Shown: piece after piece, positions 17,570-25,623 of the stretch
Position numbering within the stretch: position 1 is the stretch's first letter
Layout of the letters: the number at the start of each line of letters is the position of its first letter
Source of the DNA: Cypionkella sp.
GTDB lineage: Bacteria > Pseudomonadota > Alphaproteobacteria > Rhodobacterales > Rhodobacteraceae
Direction: 5' to 3'
Assembly: GCF_030652235.1 (NCBI RefSeq)
Contig: NZ_JAUSBA010000001.1
Span: 1-38,881 of the forward strand
Length of the DNA stretch: 38,881 nucleotides
Position numbers and translations under genes: made by a program
The notes under the pieces: generated by a model
The model's database searches: none
What the model was told of the DNA's origin: nothing
Seen by the model: the letters and a program-made list of their open reading frames with translations, nothing else

Positions 17570-18361
17570 TCAGGCCGAATGCGCGCCTGCTGCGAGAGTG
17601 GCCACGAAGGCCAGCACATCCGCCAAGGGTTTGCCGGTGCTGATTTCCTTGACGATGGCAGATCCGACCACGCAGCCATCCGCCACCGCTGCAATAGCTT
17701 TCGAGGCTTCGGGTGTATTAATGCCAAAGCCAACGATCACTGGCAGATCGGTCGAGCGCTTGATGCGGGCAACTTCCGGGCCGACATCGCCCGCCTGCGC
17801 CGCAGCCGCCCCGGTGATGCCGGTGACGGACACATAGTAAACGAAGCCAGAGGTGTTTTGCAGCACCTTCGGCAGACGTTTGGCGTCGGTGGTGGGGGTC
17901 GCCAAGCGGATGAAATTGAGGCCAGCGGCTTGGGCAGGCAGACACAGTTCCGAGTCTTCCTCGGGAGGCAGATCGACGATGATCAACCCGTCGATACCTG
18001 CCTGCGTGGCTTGGGTCAGGAACAAATCCACTCCGCGGGAATAGATCGGATTGTAGTAGCCCATCAGCACGATGGGGGTGGTGTTGTCACCGCTGCGGAA
18101 GTCGCGCACCATTTGCAGAGTTTTATCCAGCGTCATGCCCGCTTCCAAGGCGCGCTGGCCTGCAAGCTGGATCGTCGGGCCATCCGCCATCGGGTCGGTG
18201 AACGGAAGGCCCAGCTCGATGATATCAACTCCGGCGGCAGGCAGCCCCTGCATCACCGCCAAAGAGCGTGCCACATCCGGGTCGCCCGCCATTATATAGG
18301 CAACGAAGGCCTTTTTCTGCTGCGAGTTCAGCCGCGCGAACGTGTCATCTATTCTGCTCAT
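17570..18361 (-). CDS. trpA: Tryptophan synthase alpha chain
   Basis: This 263-aa TIM-barrel enzyme cleaves indole-3-glycerol phosphate to indole and glyceraldehyde 3-phosphate, and passes indole to TrpB. The catalytic Glu and Asp are in [17 protein letters not shown] near residues 50-63. Further landmarks are [39 protein letters not shown] and [14 protein letters not shown]. The start at 18361 ([11 protein letters not shown]) matches the family. trpB and trpF are not in the window. A degenerate stretch at 17515-17545 after the gene resembles the interspersed repeat seen upstream of it. Confidence 0.97.
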   Translation of the reverse strand: MSRIDDTFARLNSQQKKAFVAYIMAGDPDVARSLAVMQGLPAAGVDIIELGLPFTDPMADGPTIQLAGQRALEAGMTLDKTLQMVRDFRSGDNTTPIVLMGYYNPIYSRGVDLFLTQATQAGIDGLIIVDLPPEEDSELCLPAQAAGLNFIRLATPTTDAKRLPKVLQNTSGFVYYVSVTGITGAAAAQAGDVGPEVARIKRSTDLPVIVGFGINTPEASKAIAAVADGCVVGSAIVKEISTGKPLADVLAFVATLAAGAHSA

Positions 18362-18449
18362 ATTCCGGCCCATCCCTGCAAATCTGTCTAGCGGTTTGCA
18401 CGGGAAGCCGCAGAAAATCAATGCCCCTTCCGCCCAGCTAAAGCCGCTC

Positions 18450-18489
18450 GCGCAATTTCATCTTAGTGAAAATACGCCCGCCGGAGGCT
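18450..18489. repeat. Interspersed repeat copy 2 in the trpA-ychF gap
   Basis: The stretch starting GCGCAATTTCATCTTAGTG and ending CCGCCGGAGGCT is a near-copy of 7895-7932, in the same orientation. Two copies in 11 kb show that it is a dispersed element. Bases 18362-18616 otherwise contain only the trpA and ychF upstream regions. Confidence 0.6.
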
Positions 18490-18616
18490 GCAGCAGCCCA
18501 AGCCCGCGCAGGTTTCCCACGCGAAAGCCTTGACCGCACCGCCTGTCCTGCCTATGCCGCAAGCGGTCTGGACATCAGGCGGTCTTGGCAATCGGCCAGC
18601 AAAAGGGGTGTGCGCG

Positions 18617-19714
18617 ATGGGTTTCAAAATGGGTATCGTTGGTCTGCCGAATGTCGGCAAATCCACCCTGTTCAATGCGCTGACCCGGACGGCAGCGGCG
18701 CAGGCGGCGAATTTCCCGTTCTGCACGATTGAGCCGAACGTCGGCGAAGTCGCCGTCCCCGATGCGCGGCTGGATAAGCTGGCGGCGATTGCGGGCTCCA
18801 AGCAGATCATCCCGACGCGGATGACGTTTGTGGATATCGCGGGCCTTGTGCGGGGTGCCTCGAAGGGCGAAGGCTTGGGCAACCAATTTCTTGCCAATAT
18901 CCGGGAATGTGATGCGGTCGCCCATGTGCTGCGCTGCTTTGAAGACGGCGACATCACCCATGTCGAGGGCAAGATTGATCCGGTGGCGGACGCGGAAACC
19001 ATCGAGACCGAGTTGATGATCGCCGATATGGAGAGCATCGAGCGCCGCCTGACCGGACTTGCCAAAAAGCTGCGCGGCGGCGATCAGGACACGTTGGACC
19101 AAGACCGCCTGCTGCGCGCAGCTTTGAAATTGCTGGAGGCGGGGCATCCTGCGCGCAACCTCAAGATTGCCGAGGAAGATCAGCGCCAGTGGCGTCTGTT
19201 GCAACTGCTGACCTCGAAACCCGTTTTGTATGTCTGCAATGTCGAGGAAGCCTGTGCTGCAGATGGCAACAGCCAGTCCGCGCGCGTGGCGGAAATGGCA
19301 GCGCAACAGGGGGCGGGTTCGGTGGTGATCTCGGCCAAGATTGAAGAAGAAATCAGCCAGTTGGCCGATGACGAAGCCACGATGTTCCTCGAAGAAATGG
19401 GCCTGCACGAAGCGGGCTTGGACCGTTTGATCCGCGCGGGCTATCAACTGCTGGGCCTGTCGACCTATTTCACCGTTGGCCCGAAAGAAGCCCGCGCTTG
19501 GACGATCCACAAGGGGATGCTTGCACCGCAAGCGGCCGGGGTGATCCACGGCGATTTCGAGAAGGGCTTCATCCGAGCCGAAACCGTGGCCTTTGACGAT
19601 TATATCGCAGGCAAAGGCGAGTCTGGGGCGAAAGAGGCCGGCAAGTTCCGGGTGGAAGGCAAGACTTACGAGGTCAAAGACGGCGACGTCTTGCATTTCT
19701 TGTTTAATGGCTGA
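18617..19714 (+). CDS. ychF: Redox-responsive ribosome-binding ATPase YchF
   Basis: This 365-aa OBG-family P-loop protein hydrolyses ATP rather than GTP and associates with ribosomes. It shows the P-loop GIVGLPNVGKSTLFNAL at the N-terminus and switch-like DIAGLVRGASKGEGLGNQFL near residue 75. The G4-type motif is replaced by NxxE (YVCNVEE), the hallmark of the ATP-specific YchF group. A coiled-coil insert spans about residues 125-175, and the C-terminal TGS domain includes GPKEARAWTIHKG and IHGDFEKGFIRAE. The start at 18617 (MGFKMGIVG) is used because the upstream in-frame extension is not family-like. Confidence 0.97.
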   Translation: MGFKMGIVGLPNVGKSTLFNALTRTAAAQAANFPFCTIEPNVGEVAVPDARLDKLAAIAGSKQIIPTRMTFVDIAGLVRGASKGEGLGNQFLANIRECDAVAHVLRCFEDGDITHVEGKIDPVADAETIETELMIADMESIERRLTGLAKKLRGGDQDTLDQDRLLRAALKLLEAGHPARNLKIAEEDQRQWRLLQLLTSKPVLYVCNVEEACAADGNSQSARVAEMAAQQGAGSVVISAKIEEEISQLADDEATMFLEEMGLHEAGLDRLIRAGYQLLGLSTYFTVGPKEARAWTIHKGMLAPQAAGVIHGDFEKGFIRAETVAFDDYIAGKGESGAKEAGKFRVEGKTYEVKDGDVLHFLFNG

Positions 19715-19721
19715 GACCCAA

Positions 19722-19739
19722 CCCCGGCCCTTGCCGGGG
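19722..19739. terminator. CCCCGGC-CCTT-GCCGGGG hairpin after ychF
   Basis: A perfect 7-bp stem with a 4-base loop starts 7 bp past the ychF stop. No T-run follows, so it may be a transcript-end hairpin or simply another copy of the CCCCGGC palindrome family (4285, 12753). Confidence 0.45.
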
Positions 19740-19947
19740 GCACATCGCTTCAATGGAGCGTTGTGAGGTTTGAACGGCTTTGATGATGTGGCAAAGCGCG
19801 AGGGCCGAAAGTTTTCTGGCGACAGTTTGAAAACGACGACGGCATCATTGCCTGCGAAGGCTAAGGCAAGGACAGTTCGCATCGCATCGTCGGGCGACCC
19901 ATTTTCATGGGAGAAAACCTGCCAGTAGTTTGCGCAGTCACGAATAT

Positions 19948-20259
19948 ATGCAGAACAAGCTTACAATCCTGTCGGATGCGGCGCAACACGACGCTTCCTG
20001 CGCATCGTGTGGAGGAAAAAAGCGGGATCGCCCCAAAGGCGGCATTGGGTCGTCAGGCGGCAGCGGCATTTGCCACGCGGATACGCCAGACGGGCGCTGC
20101 CTCTCGTTGCTGAAAATCCTGATGACCAATTTCAGTATCTTTGACTGCAACTGTGGGATCAACAGAGCACCCCTTATCCCCGGCGTGGGCGGCGTGGATA
20201 AGGGCTGTATCACGGCCCGGTTCTGCTGTGGTGGCATCCGGCGTGCATTCTGCGTCTGA
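19948..20259 (+). pseudogene. Remnant of a DNA-repair-linked radical SAM protein gene (TIGR03916-like)
   Basis: From the ATG at 19948 the frame reads MQNKLTILSDAAQHDASCAS, then GICHADTPDGRCLSLLKILM and NFSIFDCNCGINR. This is, from memory, the N-terminus of the putative DNA modification/repair radical SAM protein that is genetically linked to a uracil-DNA-glycosylase-like protein. The radical SAM cysteine motif should read FDCxYCxNR. Here a base change or deletion leaves FDCNCGINR and the family match ends near 20165. The remaining roughly 350 residues are missing. It was presumably part of the same repair neighbourhood as the photolyase just downstream. The annotated end is the stop of the open frame, not of the homology. 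Bases 19740-19947 show no gene. Confidence 0.7.
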
Positions 20260-20375
20260 CCGATCTGGCCCATCAGACCCGCACGCAGGATGAATTGACG
20301 CAGGATCCGCGCGCTGCCCTTGCCATGGCACTGGGCCGGGTGGCGATCGGTAAAAATCGCTCCATATCTCAGTGA
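20202..20375 (+). pseudogene. Unidentified C-terminal gene remnant before the DUF2256 gene
   Basis: An open frame without a good start runs from 20202 to a TGA at 20373-20375 and encodes a protein-like tail that includes LWWHPACILRLTDLAHQTRT and [16 protein letters not shown]. The amino-acid composition looks real and not like noise, and it directly follows the radical-SAM remnant, so a deletion probably joined the start of one gene to the end of another. I do not recognise the family. Confidence 0.4.
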
Positions 20376-20401
20376 TCTTCATTCCGCCGCAGGATCGCCC
20401 G

Positions 20402-20569
20402 ATGCCCAAGATGCGCAAGAAATCCGACCTTCCGACCAAGATTTGCACGATCTGCGGCCTTTCCTTTACTTGGCGCAAGAAGTGGGAACGCGATTGGGAT
20501 CATGTGACCCACTGCTCTGACCGCTGCCGCAACGCTGGCAAACCCGGCCGCCAAAAGGCCAGCACATGA
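20402..20569 (+). CDS. DUF2256 domain protein (small zinc-ribbon-like)
   Basis: This 55-aa basic protein carries [20 protein letters not shown] followed by [11 protein letters not shown], the DUF2256 pattern with CxxC and CxxxC pairs that probably bind zinc. Members are commonly found next to cryptochrome/photolyase genes, and the function is unknown. Its stop overlaps the ATG of the photolyase gene (ATGA at 20566-20569), so the two are translationally coupled. The start at 20402 ([11 protein letters not shown]) is preferred over the ATG at 20372; the internal ATG at 20411 is also possible. Confidence 0.85.
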   Translation: MPKMRKKSDLPTKICTICGLSFTWRKKWERDWDHVTHCSDRCRNAGKPGRQKAST

Positions 20570-22128
20570 CCCGGCACCTGCGGTTCATCCTTGGCGACCA
20601 GTTGACGCGCGACCTGTCGGCGTTGCGCGACATTGACCCTGCGCAGGATATCGTCCTGATGGTCGAGGCTGCGGCAGAGGCGCGCAACGTGCCGCATCAT
20701 AAGCAAAAAATTGCCTTCGTGCTGTCTGCCATGCGCCATTTCGCCGAAAGCCTGCGGGCCGAGGGTTTGACCGTTGATTATGTCCGGATGGACGATCCCG
20801 ACAACCAACAGGACCTTGGCCGCGAACTCGCCCGTGCCGTGCTGCGCCATCGCCCCGCGTCCATCGTGGCAACCGAACCGAGTGAGTGGCGCGTGTGGCA
20901 GATGATGCAGGGCTGGGATGCGGGCGCACCCTTGGATATCCGCAAGGATGACCGATTCTTCTGCTCACGCGCCGATTTCGCAGCCCTTGCCAAAGCGCGC
21001 AAGACGGGCCGGATGGAGTTCTTCTACCGCGAGATGCGCCGACGCACCGGTCTTTTGATGCGGGCTGACGGGCCAGAGGGCGGGCAATGGAACTTTGACA
21101 CCGAAAACCGCAAAGCCCTGCCACGTGGCCTGCGCCCGCCGCCACGCCGCCGATTCACCCCCGACGCCATCACCCGCGATGTGCTGACTTTGGTGGCGGC
21201 CCGCTTTGGCACTCACTTTGGCGATCTGGAACCCTTTGGCTGGGCCGTGACCCGTGACGATGCCTTGCAGGCGCTGGATCATTTCATCACCGACTGCCTG
21301 CCAACCTTTGGTGACTATCAGGACGCGATGAAGGCGGGCGAGGATTTTCTGTATCATAGCCTGATCTCGCCCTACCTGAATGTCGGCCTTTTGACCGCGC
21401 GTGAGGTCTGCGCCCGGGCCGAAACGGCCTATCAGTCCGGCGACGCGCCGATTAACGCCGTTGAGGGGTTCATCCGCCAGATCCTGGGCTGGCGCGAATT
21501 CGTGCGCGGCATCTACTGGACGGAAATGCCCGACTACGCGCTGTCCAACCACCTGAACGCCACCCGCGACCTGCCCGTGTTGTATTGGACCGGCGACACA
21601 CCGATGCGCTGCATGGCTGAATGTATCGGCACCACGCGCCGCCACGCCTATGCTCACCACATCCAGCGCCTGATGGTCACGGGTAATTTCGCGCTGCTGG
21701 CCGGTGTGGCCCCGGCGCAGATCGAGGAGTGGTATCTGGCCGTCTATGCCGATGCGTTCGAATGGGTGGAATTGCCCAATGTGCACGGCATGGTGATGCA
21801 TGCCGATGGCGGGCGTCTGGGGTCGAAACCCTACGCGGCCTCAGGCGCCTATATCGACCGAATGTCGGATTACTGCAAAAGCTGCGCCTATGATCCAAAG
21901 GTCAAGCTGGGGCCAAAAGCCTGTCCGTTCAACTATCTGTATTGGAATTTTCTGATCGAAAACGCCGCCACCCTGCGGCCCAATCCCCGCATGTCGCTGC
22001 CTTATGTGACTCTGTCAAAAATGCCCGTCGAACAGCGGGCCGAAATCACCCGCTCTGCCGCACAGTTTTTGTCGGGGCTTGAGCCAGCCAAGGCATCGGC
22101 ACAGCCGCAGTTGGACTTGCCGTGGTGA
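20566..22128 (+). CDS. phrB: FeS-containing (6-4) photolyase/cryptochrome-related protein
   Basis: This 520-aa protein belongs to the bacterial FeS-BCP group (PhrB of Agrobacterium, CryB of Rhodobacter), which repairs (6-4) photoproducts with light or acts in light signalling. The N-terminal Rossmann part starts [17 protein letters not shown] and includes [18 protein letters not shown]. The C-terminal FAD domain shows [20 protein letters not shown] and [24 protein letters not shown]. The [4Fe-4S] cluster cysteines are visible in [20 protein letters not shown] near residues 440-460, with another Cys in the CMAEC region. It is coupled to the DUF2256 gene. Whether it repairs DNA or signals cannot be read from the sequence. 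Confidence 0.94.
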   Translation: MTRHLRFILGDQLTRDLSALRDIDPAQDIVLMVEAAAEARNVPHHKQKIAFVLSAMRHFAESLRAEGLTVDYVRMDDPDNQQDLGRELARAVLRHRPASIVATEPSEWRVWQMMQGWDAGAPLDIRKDDRFFCSRADFAALAKARKTGRMEFFYREMRRRTGLLMRADGPEGGQWNFDTENRKALPRGLRPPPRRRFTPDAITRDVLTLVAARFGTHFGDLEPFGWAVTRDDALQALDHFITDCLPTFGDYQDAMKAGEDFLYHSLISPYLNVGLLTAREVCARAETAYQSGDAPINAVEGFIRQILGWREFVRGIYWTEMPDYALSNHLNATRDLPVLYWTGDTPMRCMAECIGTTRRHAYAHHIQRLMVTGNFALLAGVAPAQIEEWYLAVYADAFEWVELPNVHGMVMHADGGRLGSKPYAASGAYIDRMSDYCKSCAYDPKVKLGPKACPFNYLYWNFLIENAATLRPNPRMSLPYVTLSKMPVEQRAEITRSAAQFLSGLEPAKASAQPQLDLPW

Positions 22129-22225
22129 TGGGTCCAAAATTGGCCGCTTCGGAGCCAAAAGCCACGACATCTCGGCTGTTTCAAATGGGCAGGCTGGTCG
22201 CCGGTGTCGCGACGTGTGGGCCAGT

Positions 22226-22352
22226 ATCGACAGCGCAATCGCCGCCAGCGTGCCGAATGTATCGACCTTCAAAGAGACGCGTGACCTTGCCGCTTGGATA
22301 GGTCTGACACCCAAACCTCATTCCATCGGGGGCGAGGAGAAACTGGGGAAGG
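22226..22352 (+). mobile_element. IS110-family transposase remnant
   Basis: The frame encodes AAS VPNVSTFKETRDLAAWIGLTPKPHS and IGGEEKLGK, the conserved C-terminal (transposase 20) domain of IS110/IS116/IS902 elements. Only about 42 residues survive. The frame stops matching at about 22352, where a different element begins. Confidence 0.75.
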
Positions 22353-22586
22353 TAACGGTTCGAAAGCGTCAACGGCCGGATCGAGGAAGTGCTGAAATCG
22401 CACAACTTCAAATCAGGCGCGCAACTGGAAACCACGCTGGACCGCTATGTGCTGCTCGACAATCAGCAACTGCCACGGTCAGCGTTGGGCAGCAATATCC
22501 TCTTGCTGGCCATGAAAGACTGGCACAAACTGAAGCCAGAATTGTTCAGGAAGCAGCCTGGCCACCTTCCGGGATGTGACGGTTGA
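22353..22586 (+). mobile_element. IS481-type transposase C-terminal remnant
   Basis: In another frame than the IS110 piece, the sequence reads NGRIEEVLKSHNFKSGAQLE, TLDRYVLLDNQQLPRSALGS and AMKDWHKLKPELF to a TGA at 22584. This is the end of an IS481/IS3-like integrase catalytic domain; the catalytic Glu region is only just retained or lost. It abuts the IS110 remnant directly and ends about 150 bp before tRNA-Ser. Confidence 0.75.
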
Positions 22587-22738
22587 CAACTGCTTAATCA
22601 GCCCTACTTAATTTTTCAATGAATCGCAATCGCTGCCCTTCTCCAAACGTCGATACGCCTGCCCCCGCAGCAAATCTACAGCCATCCCCCGCTTTCCCTC
22701 TTGCCCCCGCGCCCCTGCCTCGGTAAATAACCAACGTC

Positions 22739-22828
22739 GGAAGCGTGGCTGAGAGGCCGAAAGCACTCGGTTGCTAACTGAGCGTAGGGGGAACCCTACC
22801 GTGGGTTCGAATCCCACCGCTTCCGCCA
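22739..22828 (+). tRNA. tRNA-Ser (anticodon GCT)
   Basis: This 90-nt class II tRNA has acceptor GGAAGCG/CGCTTCC, D-arm GGCTGAGAGGCC, anticodon loop TTGCTAA (anticodon GCT, reading AGC/AGT), a long variable arm GTAGGGGGAACCCTAC, and T-arm GTGGG TTCGAATC CCAC. The discriminator G and CCA are encoded. IS remnants lie just upstream and orphan small genes downstream, consistent with the tRNA marking a variable site. Confidence 0.96.
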
Positions 22829-23041
22829 ATACACATTGATTTCATTGAATAATTTCGCCTTGCTGGCAGTCTTTGCGTGTCATTTTGCTTGTTGGCGAAG
22901 CGGCTGATTTAGCTGGAAAATCGGACCGAAGCGTCGAAACGGCTCTCGCATTCGTGAATGGTGCGGTTGCGTCTTTCGCCCGAAACGGCCATTATTTCTG
23001 CGGGTATTGGCAAGGCGGTCGTGACAACTTGCAGGAGTGCC

Positions 23042-23143
23042 ATGCGAAATCGGATCATTGGAATTGTCGTCGGCGCAATATGCGGTGCCTTTCTTAGTGC
23101 TGGCGCGGGCGTCGTCGGCGTATTTGGGGTGTGTCTGGGTTGA
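23042..23143 (+). CDS. Tiny membrane protein, first of an overlapping trio
   Basis: A 33-residue frame starts at the ATG at 23042 behind a good Shine-Dalgarno (GCAGGAGTGCC). It encodes MRNRIIGIVVGAICGAFLS and then more glycine/valine/alanine-rich hydrophobic sequence, that is, one membrane helix after a basic N-terminus. It overlaps the next frame by 13 bp. It is either a genuine small protein or the first exon-like piece of a broken membrane gene. I do not recognise it. Bases 22829-23041 before it show no gene. Confidence 0.45.
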   Translation: MRNRIIGIVVGAICGAFLSAGAGVVGVFGVCLG

Positions 23144-23250
23144 TCGTTTTTGCCTTGATCGGTGGGATTGTGAGCTTCTTTGCAGTGCCCGATGCGGTTG
23201 GGCTTGCGGCAAAATTTGGGCGCTTACGGAAGAAAGTAGGAAAGAAATGA
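23131..23250 (+). CDS. Tiny membrane protein, second of an overlapping trio
   Basis: A 39-residue frame from a GTG at 23131 encodes VSGLIVFALIGGIVSFFAVP, a single transmembrane helix, followed by a basic tail ending KKVGKK. Its TGA overlaps the ATG of the next gene (ATGA), so downstream translation could be coupled to it. There is no clear ribosome site of its own, so it would rely on the overlap with the first frame. Function unknown. Confidence 0.4.
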   Translation: MSGLIVFALIGGIVSFFAVPDAVGLAAKFGRLRKKVGKK

Positions 23251-23534
23251 ACGGCTTGGCGATGTTCTTGGGCATGTCCCTAGGCTTTGGGGGCGTCGGC
23301 GGGCTGCTTTCCGGCATATTTGCACGTTCCTTTCGCCGGGCAATGATATGGGCCGTAGGCTTCGGAATTTTGGACACGGTTCTTCTAGCGATGGTTTCGG
23401 CAACTTCGCGCTTTGCGCCGGGATTGTTGATGATTGCCCTTTTCTGGGGTCTTGTCGGATGGTTCGCGGTGGGTCGCTTTTCGGCAAGGCGCCGGGCTTT
23501 CAAGGCTGCGGCAACCGACGCAACCGCAAAGTAA
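23247..23534 (+). CDS. Small membrane protein of unknown function, about three helices
   Basis: This 95-aa protein starts at the ATG at 23247 behind AGTAGGAAAGAA. Three hydrophobic segments are visible: LAMFLGMSLGFGGVGGLLSG, AMIWAVGFGILDTVLLAMVS and LLMIALFWGLVGWFAV. A basic C-terminus (RFSARRRAFKAAATDATAK) follows. It may be a small inner-membrane protein. It follows two tiny membrane frames in an overlapping chain and ends at the bidirectional hairpin at 23541-23566. No family is recognised. Confidence 0.6.
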   Translation: MNGLAMFLGMSLGFGGVGGLLSGIFARSFRRAMIWAVGFGILDTVLLAMVSATSRFAPGLLMIALFWGLVGWFAVGRFSARRRAFKAAATDATAK

Positions 23535-23566
23535 AAAAGACCCCCGAAGCCTTGCGGCACCGGGGG
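23533..23566 (-). terminator. Strong rho-independent terminator closing the minus-strand operon
   Basis: On the minus strand CCCCCG pairs with CGGGGG around an inner GCC-GCAA-GGC hairpin with a GNRA tetraloop, followed directly by TCTTTTTT. It lies 14 bp past the DUF1097 stop. Because the stem is symmetric and the plus-strand membrane gene ends at 23534, it may also affect that transcript, but the T-run is on the minus strand. I saw no comparably good terminator between 23.6 and 33.5 kb. Confidence 0.85.
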
Positions 23567-23579
23567 GCAGGTAGCTTTC

Positions 23580-23900
23580 TCAGTGGCCCTGTGGAAGATC
23601 GTTAGAATGCGGCTGCGGGGATGCCCACAAGAGGCGTGTCGGGGTCGATAGGCCCGCATTGACTTGGGTGATCAACAGTAGCGCGATATAGGCCATCACC
23701 ACGCCCCACAGGTTGGCGCAAACCGATTTTCTCAGACCCTCTGTGCCACCGTCGCAGTGGTAAAAGCTGGCCCAGCCGATGAACCCGATCCATATCTGGA
23801 TGGTGCCGCTTGTCAGAAATAACCAGATCGCCACGGCTCCAAGCAAGCCGATCGAAATTCCCAAGGCTGTACTGATATCCAGATCCGTTCCCTCCGCCAA
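23580..23900 (-). CDS. DUF1097-type membrane protein, C-terminally short
   Basis: This 106-aa protein starts at a TTG (23900), has no obvious ribosome site, and shows two to three membrane segments. The stretches LGISIGLLGAVAIWLFLTSG, IWIGFIGWASFYHCDGGTEG and ANLWGVVMAYIALLLIT match DUF1097 proteins as remembered. Family members are about 150-160 aa, so the last 20 residues (STPTRLLWASPQPHSN) and the early stop suggest truncation. It follows the BLUF gene by 80 bp on the same strand and precedes the terminator at 23533-23566, so it is probably the last gene of the monooxygenase transcript. Transport function is unproven. Confidence 0.6.
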   Translation of the reverse strand: MAEGTDLDISTALGISIGLLGAVAIWLFLTSGTIQIWIGFIGWASFYHCDGGTEGLRKSVCANLWGVVMAYIALLLITQVNAGLSTPTRLLWASPQPHSNDLPQGH

Positions 23901-23980
23901 TTCTGGCCGTTGTCGTCAATTGCACCGCATATTGCTGTCATGATCCAGGCGACGCGCTTTTGGATCACAATGTCATAGGG

Positions 23981-24469
23981 TTATGATCCGCGCCCGTAGC
24001 CGCGCGTCAGATCACGCAGCCGGGTCAGGATTGCCTCTTGTTCCAGCGTCACTTTCCACGGAGCCCCCTGAGCAAGGCCGCCGGTTGTGGCGACCATGGG
24101 CTGATCGGGTTCATGGTGTTCGGCGACCACCGCCATCGCCCATTTGCCAAACAGTCTTTTGGGCGTTGGCCCGGCTTCATTCAATCGCACTCCGTCATGC
24201 CGGGCATCGGCTTTGATCCGGGCGTATAGCGCCTCAACCGCCGCTTGCGGTCCCTCCAGCACTTGCGCGAACCAGTCGTCATACAGCATCAATGCGCCGG
24301 TGATGCCTTTGTCCGCATTTCCCGAGCGGGACTGTTTCAGGATTGCAGCAAGGGCTGCCTGATCCTTGCCGCTATCCGGCAGCAAACTGTGGCTGCGGTA
24401 GATCAAGCGGTAGCAAGGGTCGGTTGCAGACCCCGCCAATGGCTCTTTCAGTGTAGCATCACTGCTCAT
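23981..24469 (-). CDS. BLUF-domain blue-light sensor
   Basis: This 162-aa protein has a BLUF domain at residues about 18-110. The flavin-contacting residues line up with AppA: Tyr24 in RLIYRS (AppA Tyr21), Asn51 in GNADKGITG (AppA Asn45) and Gln69 in FAQVLEG (AppA Gln63). The Asn-to-Gln spacing of 18 is conserved. The remainder (residues 111-162) is a short helical tail without an output enzyme, so it probably works by protein-protein contact, like other short BLUF proteins. The start follows a strong Shine-Dalgarno (GGGGAGGAAAGC). It lies 61 bp after the alcohol dehydrogenase gene on the same strand with no clear terminator between, so co-transcription with the monooxygenase operon is possible. 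Confidence 0.88.
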   Translation of the reverse strand: MSSDATLKEPLAGSATDPCYRLIYRSHSLLPDSGKDQAALAAILKQSRSGNADKGITGALMLYDDWFAQVLEGPQAAVEALYARIKADARHDGVRLNEAGPTPKRLFGKWAMAVVAEHHEPDQPMVATTGGLAQGAPWKVTLEQEAILTRLRDLTRGYGRGS

Positions 24470-24530
24470 GCTTTCCTCCCCTTACGATTTTCGGTTGACT
24501 GGAACTGCACGGGGCGAGCCCGTATCCGGC

Positions 24531-25574
24531 TTACGGCACGATCACGCCCCGGCCCGCAAAGCGCCGGTTCTTGAAATCGTCCAACGCGACGTTGATGTTA
24601 TCCAAAGAATATTCCTTGTAATGCATCTTGACCTTGCCGTCAGCGTTCAGCTCCATCAGTTCGACCAGTTCGGTGTAGTTGCCGACCAGACTGCCGCCGA
24701 TGTTGATCTCATTGATCACCAGATGCGCGGTGGGCACTTCGATCTTGCCGCCATAGCCGATCATGATCAGCTCGCCGCCGGGGCGGACCATTTTCCAGCA
24801 CAGGTTTTCGACACCGAGTTCGCCAACAAAATCCATCACCACTTGCGCGCCGCCGCCGGTGATCTGCTTGATCTCCTCGACAACAGTCGGGCCACCATCC
24901 AGCACGAAATCCGCGCCGAGGTCTTTACAAAGCTGGCGGGCTGCGGGTTCGCGGTCTACCGCGATGATGCGGCAGCCCGAGATTTCATGCAGGCATTGCA
25001 GGGCGATATGGCCCAAACCGCCGACGCCGACGATCACACAATAGGCCCCGGGGCGCAGGGCTTTGGCGGCTTTTTTGGCCGCGCGGTAGGCGGTGATCCC
25101 GGCATCTGCCATTGGCGCTACATCGAGCGGCGTGATGTTGGGGTTCAGCTTGATCAGGCTGCGCTCGGAGGTCAGGAAGTATTCGGCAAAGCCGCCGTCC
25201 AGCCCGAGGCCTGGAAACAGGCTGTGTTCGCAGTGCATGTCGTCGCCATAGCGACACGACAGGCAGATGCCACAGGTGCGGTGCGGGTGGCAGATCACCG
25301 TATCGCCGGGTTTGACCGAGGTGACGCCCGAGCCGACATCTTCCACCCAGCCGGCGTTTTCGTGGCCCATGATATAGGGCAGCAGGTTGCCGCCCTGATC
25401 CATGATGTCTTTCCACACGCCTTCGATGATGTGCAGATCGGTGCGGCACAGACCCGCCGCACCCACTTTGACGATCACATCCGTTGGCCCCATGATGGTG
25501 GGGGCTTTGACGTTTTCGATCTTCAACTGGACGTTCATCGCGGGGTCGTATTCGTAAAGTCTTGCGGCTTTCAT
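24531..25574 (-). CDS. adh: Zinc-dependent, NAD-linked alcohol dehydrogenase of the monooxygenase operon
   Basis: This 347-aa medium-chain dehydrogenase probably oxidises the alcohol made by the monooxygenase (for example 2-propanol). Catalytic-zinc ligands are visible: Cys in GLCRTDLH near residue 37, and His-Glu in [12 protein letters not shown] near 65. The structural-zinc lobe is [15 protein letters not shown] near 95-110, and the NAD loop is [12 protein letters not shown] near 178. It is placed as the adh gene that closes mim/prm clusters in Mycobacterium and Rhodococcus. It starts 49 bp after the chaperonin gene. Sequence alone does not settle whether primary or secondary alcohols are preferred. 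Confidence 0.92.
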   Translation of the reverse strand: MKAARLYEYDPAMNVQLKIENVKAPTIMGPTDVIVKVGAAGLCRTDLHIIEGVWKDIMDQGGNLLPYIMGHENAGWVEDVGSGVTSVKPGDTVICHPHRTCGICLSCRYGDDMHCEHSLFPGLGLDGGFAEYFLTSERSLIKLNPNITPLDVAPMADAGITAYRAAKKAAKALRPGAYCVIVGVGGLGHIALQCLHEISGCRIIAVDREPAARQLCKDLGADFVLDGGPTVVEEIKQITGGGAQVVMDFVGELGVENLCWKMVRPGGELIMIGYGGKIEVPTAHLVINEINIGGSLVGNYTELVELMELNADGKVKMHYKEYSLDNINVALDDFKNRRFAGRGVIVP

Positions 25575-25623
25575 GGCGCAGCCCTTTCCTGATTTATATG
25601 GCCTAATTTATATGGTCAGCCAA

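Noticed and set aside
18575-19882. 435-codon open frame opposite ychF
   Set aside because: ychF is unmistakable on the plus strand; the antisense frame has no domain or ribosome site.
24468-25592. 374-codon open frame on the plus strand opposite the alcohol dehydrogenase
   Set aside because: It mirrors the conserved adh codons on the other strand, has no recognisable domain, and is a GC-rich shadow frame.
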